Shown: one piece after another, positions 63,140 to 64,000 of the stretch
Numbering within the stretch: position 1 is the first letter of the stretch
Layout: every line of letters starts with the position of its first letter
Assembly: GCA_029339195.1 (NCBI GenBank)
Contig: JAPTJF010000077.1
Coordinates: 109,198-173,197 of the forward strand
DNA length: 64,000 bases
Origin: Micractinium sp. NFX-FRZ
Lineage: Eukaryota; Chlorophyta; Trebouxiophyceae; Chlorellales; Chlorellaceae
Direction: 5' to 3'
Made by a program: the position numbers and the translations under genes
The notes under the pieces: model-generated
Told to the model about the DNA's origin: nothing
What the model saw: the letters and a program-made list of their open reading frames with translations, nothing else
Database searches by the model: none

Positions 63140-64000
63140 ATGTTTAGAGTATGTCCTAGGCGACAGCTGCGGCGGGCGGCGCTCCTGCTCCTGCTGGCAG
63201 CGGCCCACCTTGTCGCGGCGCACGAGCCGCCCACGGGCGGCGCGGGCCGCCGGCGCAGGAAGCTGCGAAGCACCCTGCGGGTGAGGCCCTTAAACAAACA
63301 CGAGTTCCAAGTCTTCGTTTGTTGGTGCTTGCGCTGGATATATAACAGTTGAAGCGCTGATCCCTACATGGGTGCAGGCCCAGGAGGGCGATGACGAGTT
63401 AAACGTGGGTGCGGATGTGGGTGCTGACACCCTGCACGGCAGCGAGCGGGAGCTGCAGCAGTACGGGTATTACAAGCCACCGCCCATGCCGCCACGTCCA
63501 CCGTTTCCGCCCCCATCGCCGCCGTCGCCGCCGTTTTGGGACCGCCCGCCGCCATCCCCTAGCCCGCCGCCATCCCCCAACCCGCCCCCGCTGCCACCCA
63601 GGCCGCCCCCGCGGCCATCCCCACCGCCGTCTCCACCCAGCCCACCGCCGCAACCACCCAGCCCGCCACCCCCACCCAGCCCGCCCCCACTTCCACCCTC
63701 ACCCTCTCCTAAGCCTCCACGGCCCCCACCCCCACCGAGGCCACAACCTCCCCCCAGCCCTCCGCCCCTGCCCCCATCACCGCCACCCCCTCCACCCAAG
63801 CCTTCGCCACCCCCGCCGCCTCCCAGCCCCGCACCTCCCCCGCCGCCACCGAAGCCTTCACCACCGCCGCCCCCGCCCAGCCCATCACCACCCCCGCCGC
63901 CTCCCAGCCCCGCACCTCCCCCGCCGCCACCGAAGCCTTCACCGCCCCCGCCCCCGCCCAGCCCATCACCACCCCCGCCGCCACCCAGCCCACCCCCGCC
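63140..64000 (+). CDS. proline-rich extracellular glycoprotein (pherophorin/extensin-like), cut by the window edge
   Basis: Two exons (63140-63280 and 63378 to beyond 64000) give at least 254 residues. A signal peptide is clear: MFRVCPRRQLRRA, then LLLLLAAAHLVAAH. A short acidic part (EGDDELNV) precedes a long run of SPPPPP-type units, the hydroxyproline-rich rod of algal cell-wall glycoproteins such as pherophorins. The region is secreted and should be O-glycosylated on hydroxyproline. A globular domain may follow past the window, as in pherophorins; I cannot see it. The complementary strand is open as a Gly-rich frame, a shadow of the repeat. Confidence 0.8.
63804..64000 (+). repeat. 81-bp tandem repeat in the proline-rich rod
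   Basis: Units start at 63804, 63885 and 63966, 81 bases (27 residues) apart and nearly identical. It continues past the window. Confidence 0.9.

Noticed and set aside
63470..63993. Gly-rich open frames on the minus strand at the right edge
   Set aside because: They are complements of the proline-rich repeat of the plus gene, which has a signal peptide and splice sites.

Overview
The window is nuclear DNA of a green alga, most likely a coccoid trebouxiophyte of the Chlorella type. The base composition is GC-rich throughout. Genes are dense and cut into many short exons by GT-AG introns (plus a few GC-AG introns). Several transcript ends carry TGTAA, the usual green-algal polyadenylation signal. 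Proteins carry Ala/Gln-rich inserts, and the set includes plastid proteins typical of plants and green algae: sigma factor, homogentisate phytyltransferase, PAM71-type transporter and ribosomal protein PSRP-3. All gene models below were built by hand from reading frame, splice sites and phase; each complete model gives a coding length divisible by three.

Layout from left to right: a possible 3' end of a plus gene (to 364); a plus multi-span membrane protein with a tandemly duplicated exon (1180-4473); a minus HLB1-like TPR protein (5428-8444), divergent from a plus acylaminoacyl-peptidase of 15 exons (9204-15871); a plus OTU deubiquitinase (16534-20058); a minus GATA factor (21135-23701); a minus ASNSD1-like protein (24634-27895), divergent from a plus GH99 endo-mannosidase (28125-30987); a minus OB-fold protein (31517-33356); a minus plastid sigma factor (34750-38273); a minus complex I subunit (39205-40282), divergent from prefoldin subunit 1 (40674-41792); a minus small membrane protein (42591-44211), divergent from a HIG1 protein (45561-46587); a minus protein with DIxGxxP motifs (47215-50464); a minus unknown gene (about 50915-52213), divergent from VTE2 (52317-55103); a minus PAM71-like transporter (56209-59323), divergent from PSRP-3 (59598-61934); and a proline-rich cell-wall protein running off the right edge (63140-64000). 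There is no common pathway. The mix is housekeeping, secretory, mitochondrial and plastid.

The most striking signal is one that gene calling does not explain. In at least eight of the genes, introns next to an exon hold one or two decayed tandem copies of that exon's edge, including the splice site. The acylaminoacyl-peptidase gene alone has copies of parts of about eight exons. Two cases are periodic: 72 bp units (x3) at a PSRP-3 donor and 48 bp units (x4) across the VTE2 stop codon. In one case (2214-2333 and 2532-2651) both copies are intact, equal in length and in the same phase, as expected of mutually exclusive exons. This suggests ongoing tandem duplication across splice junctions as a source of new or longer introns and of alternative exons in this lineage.
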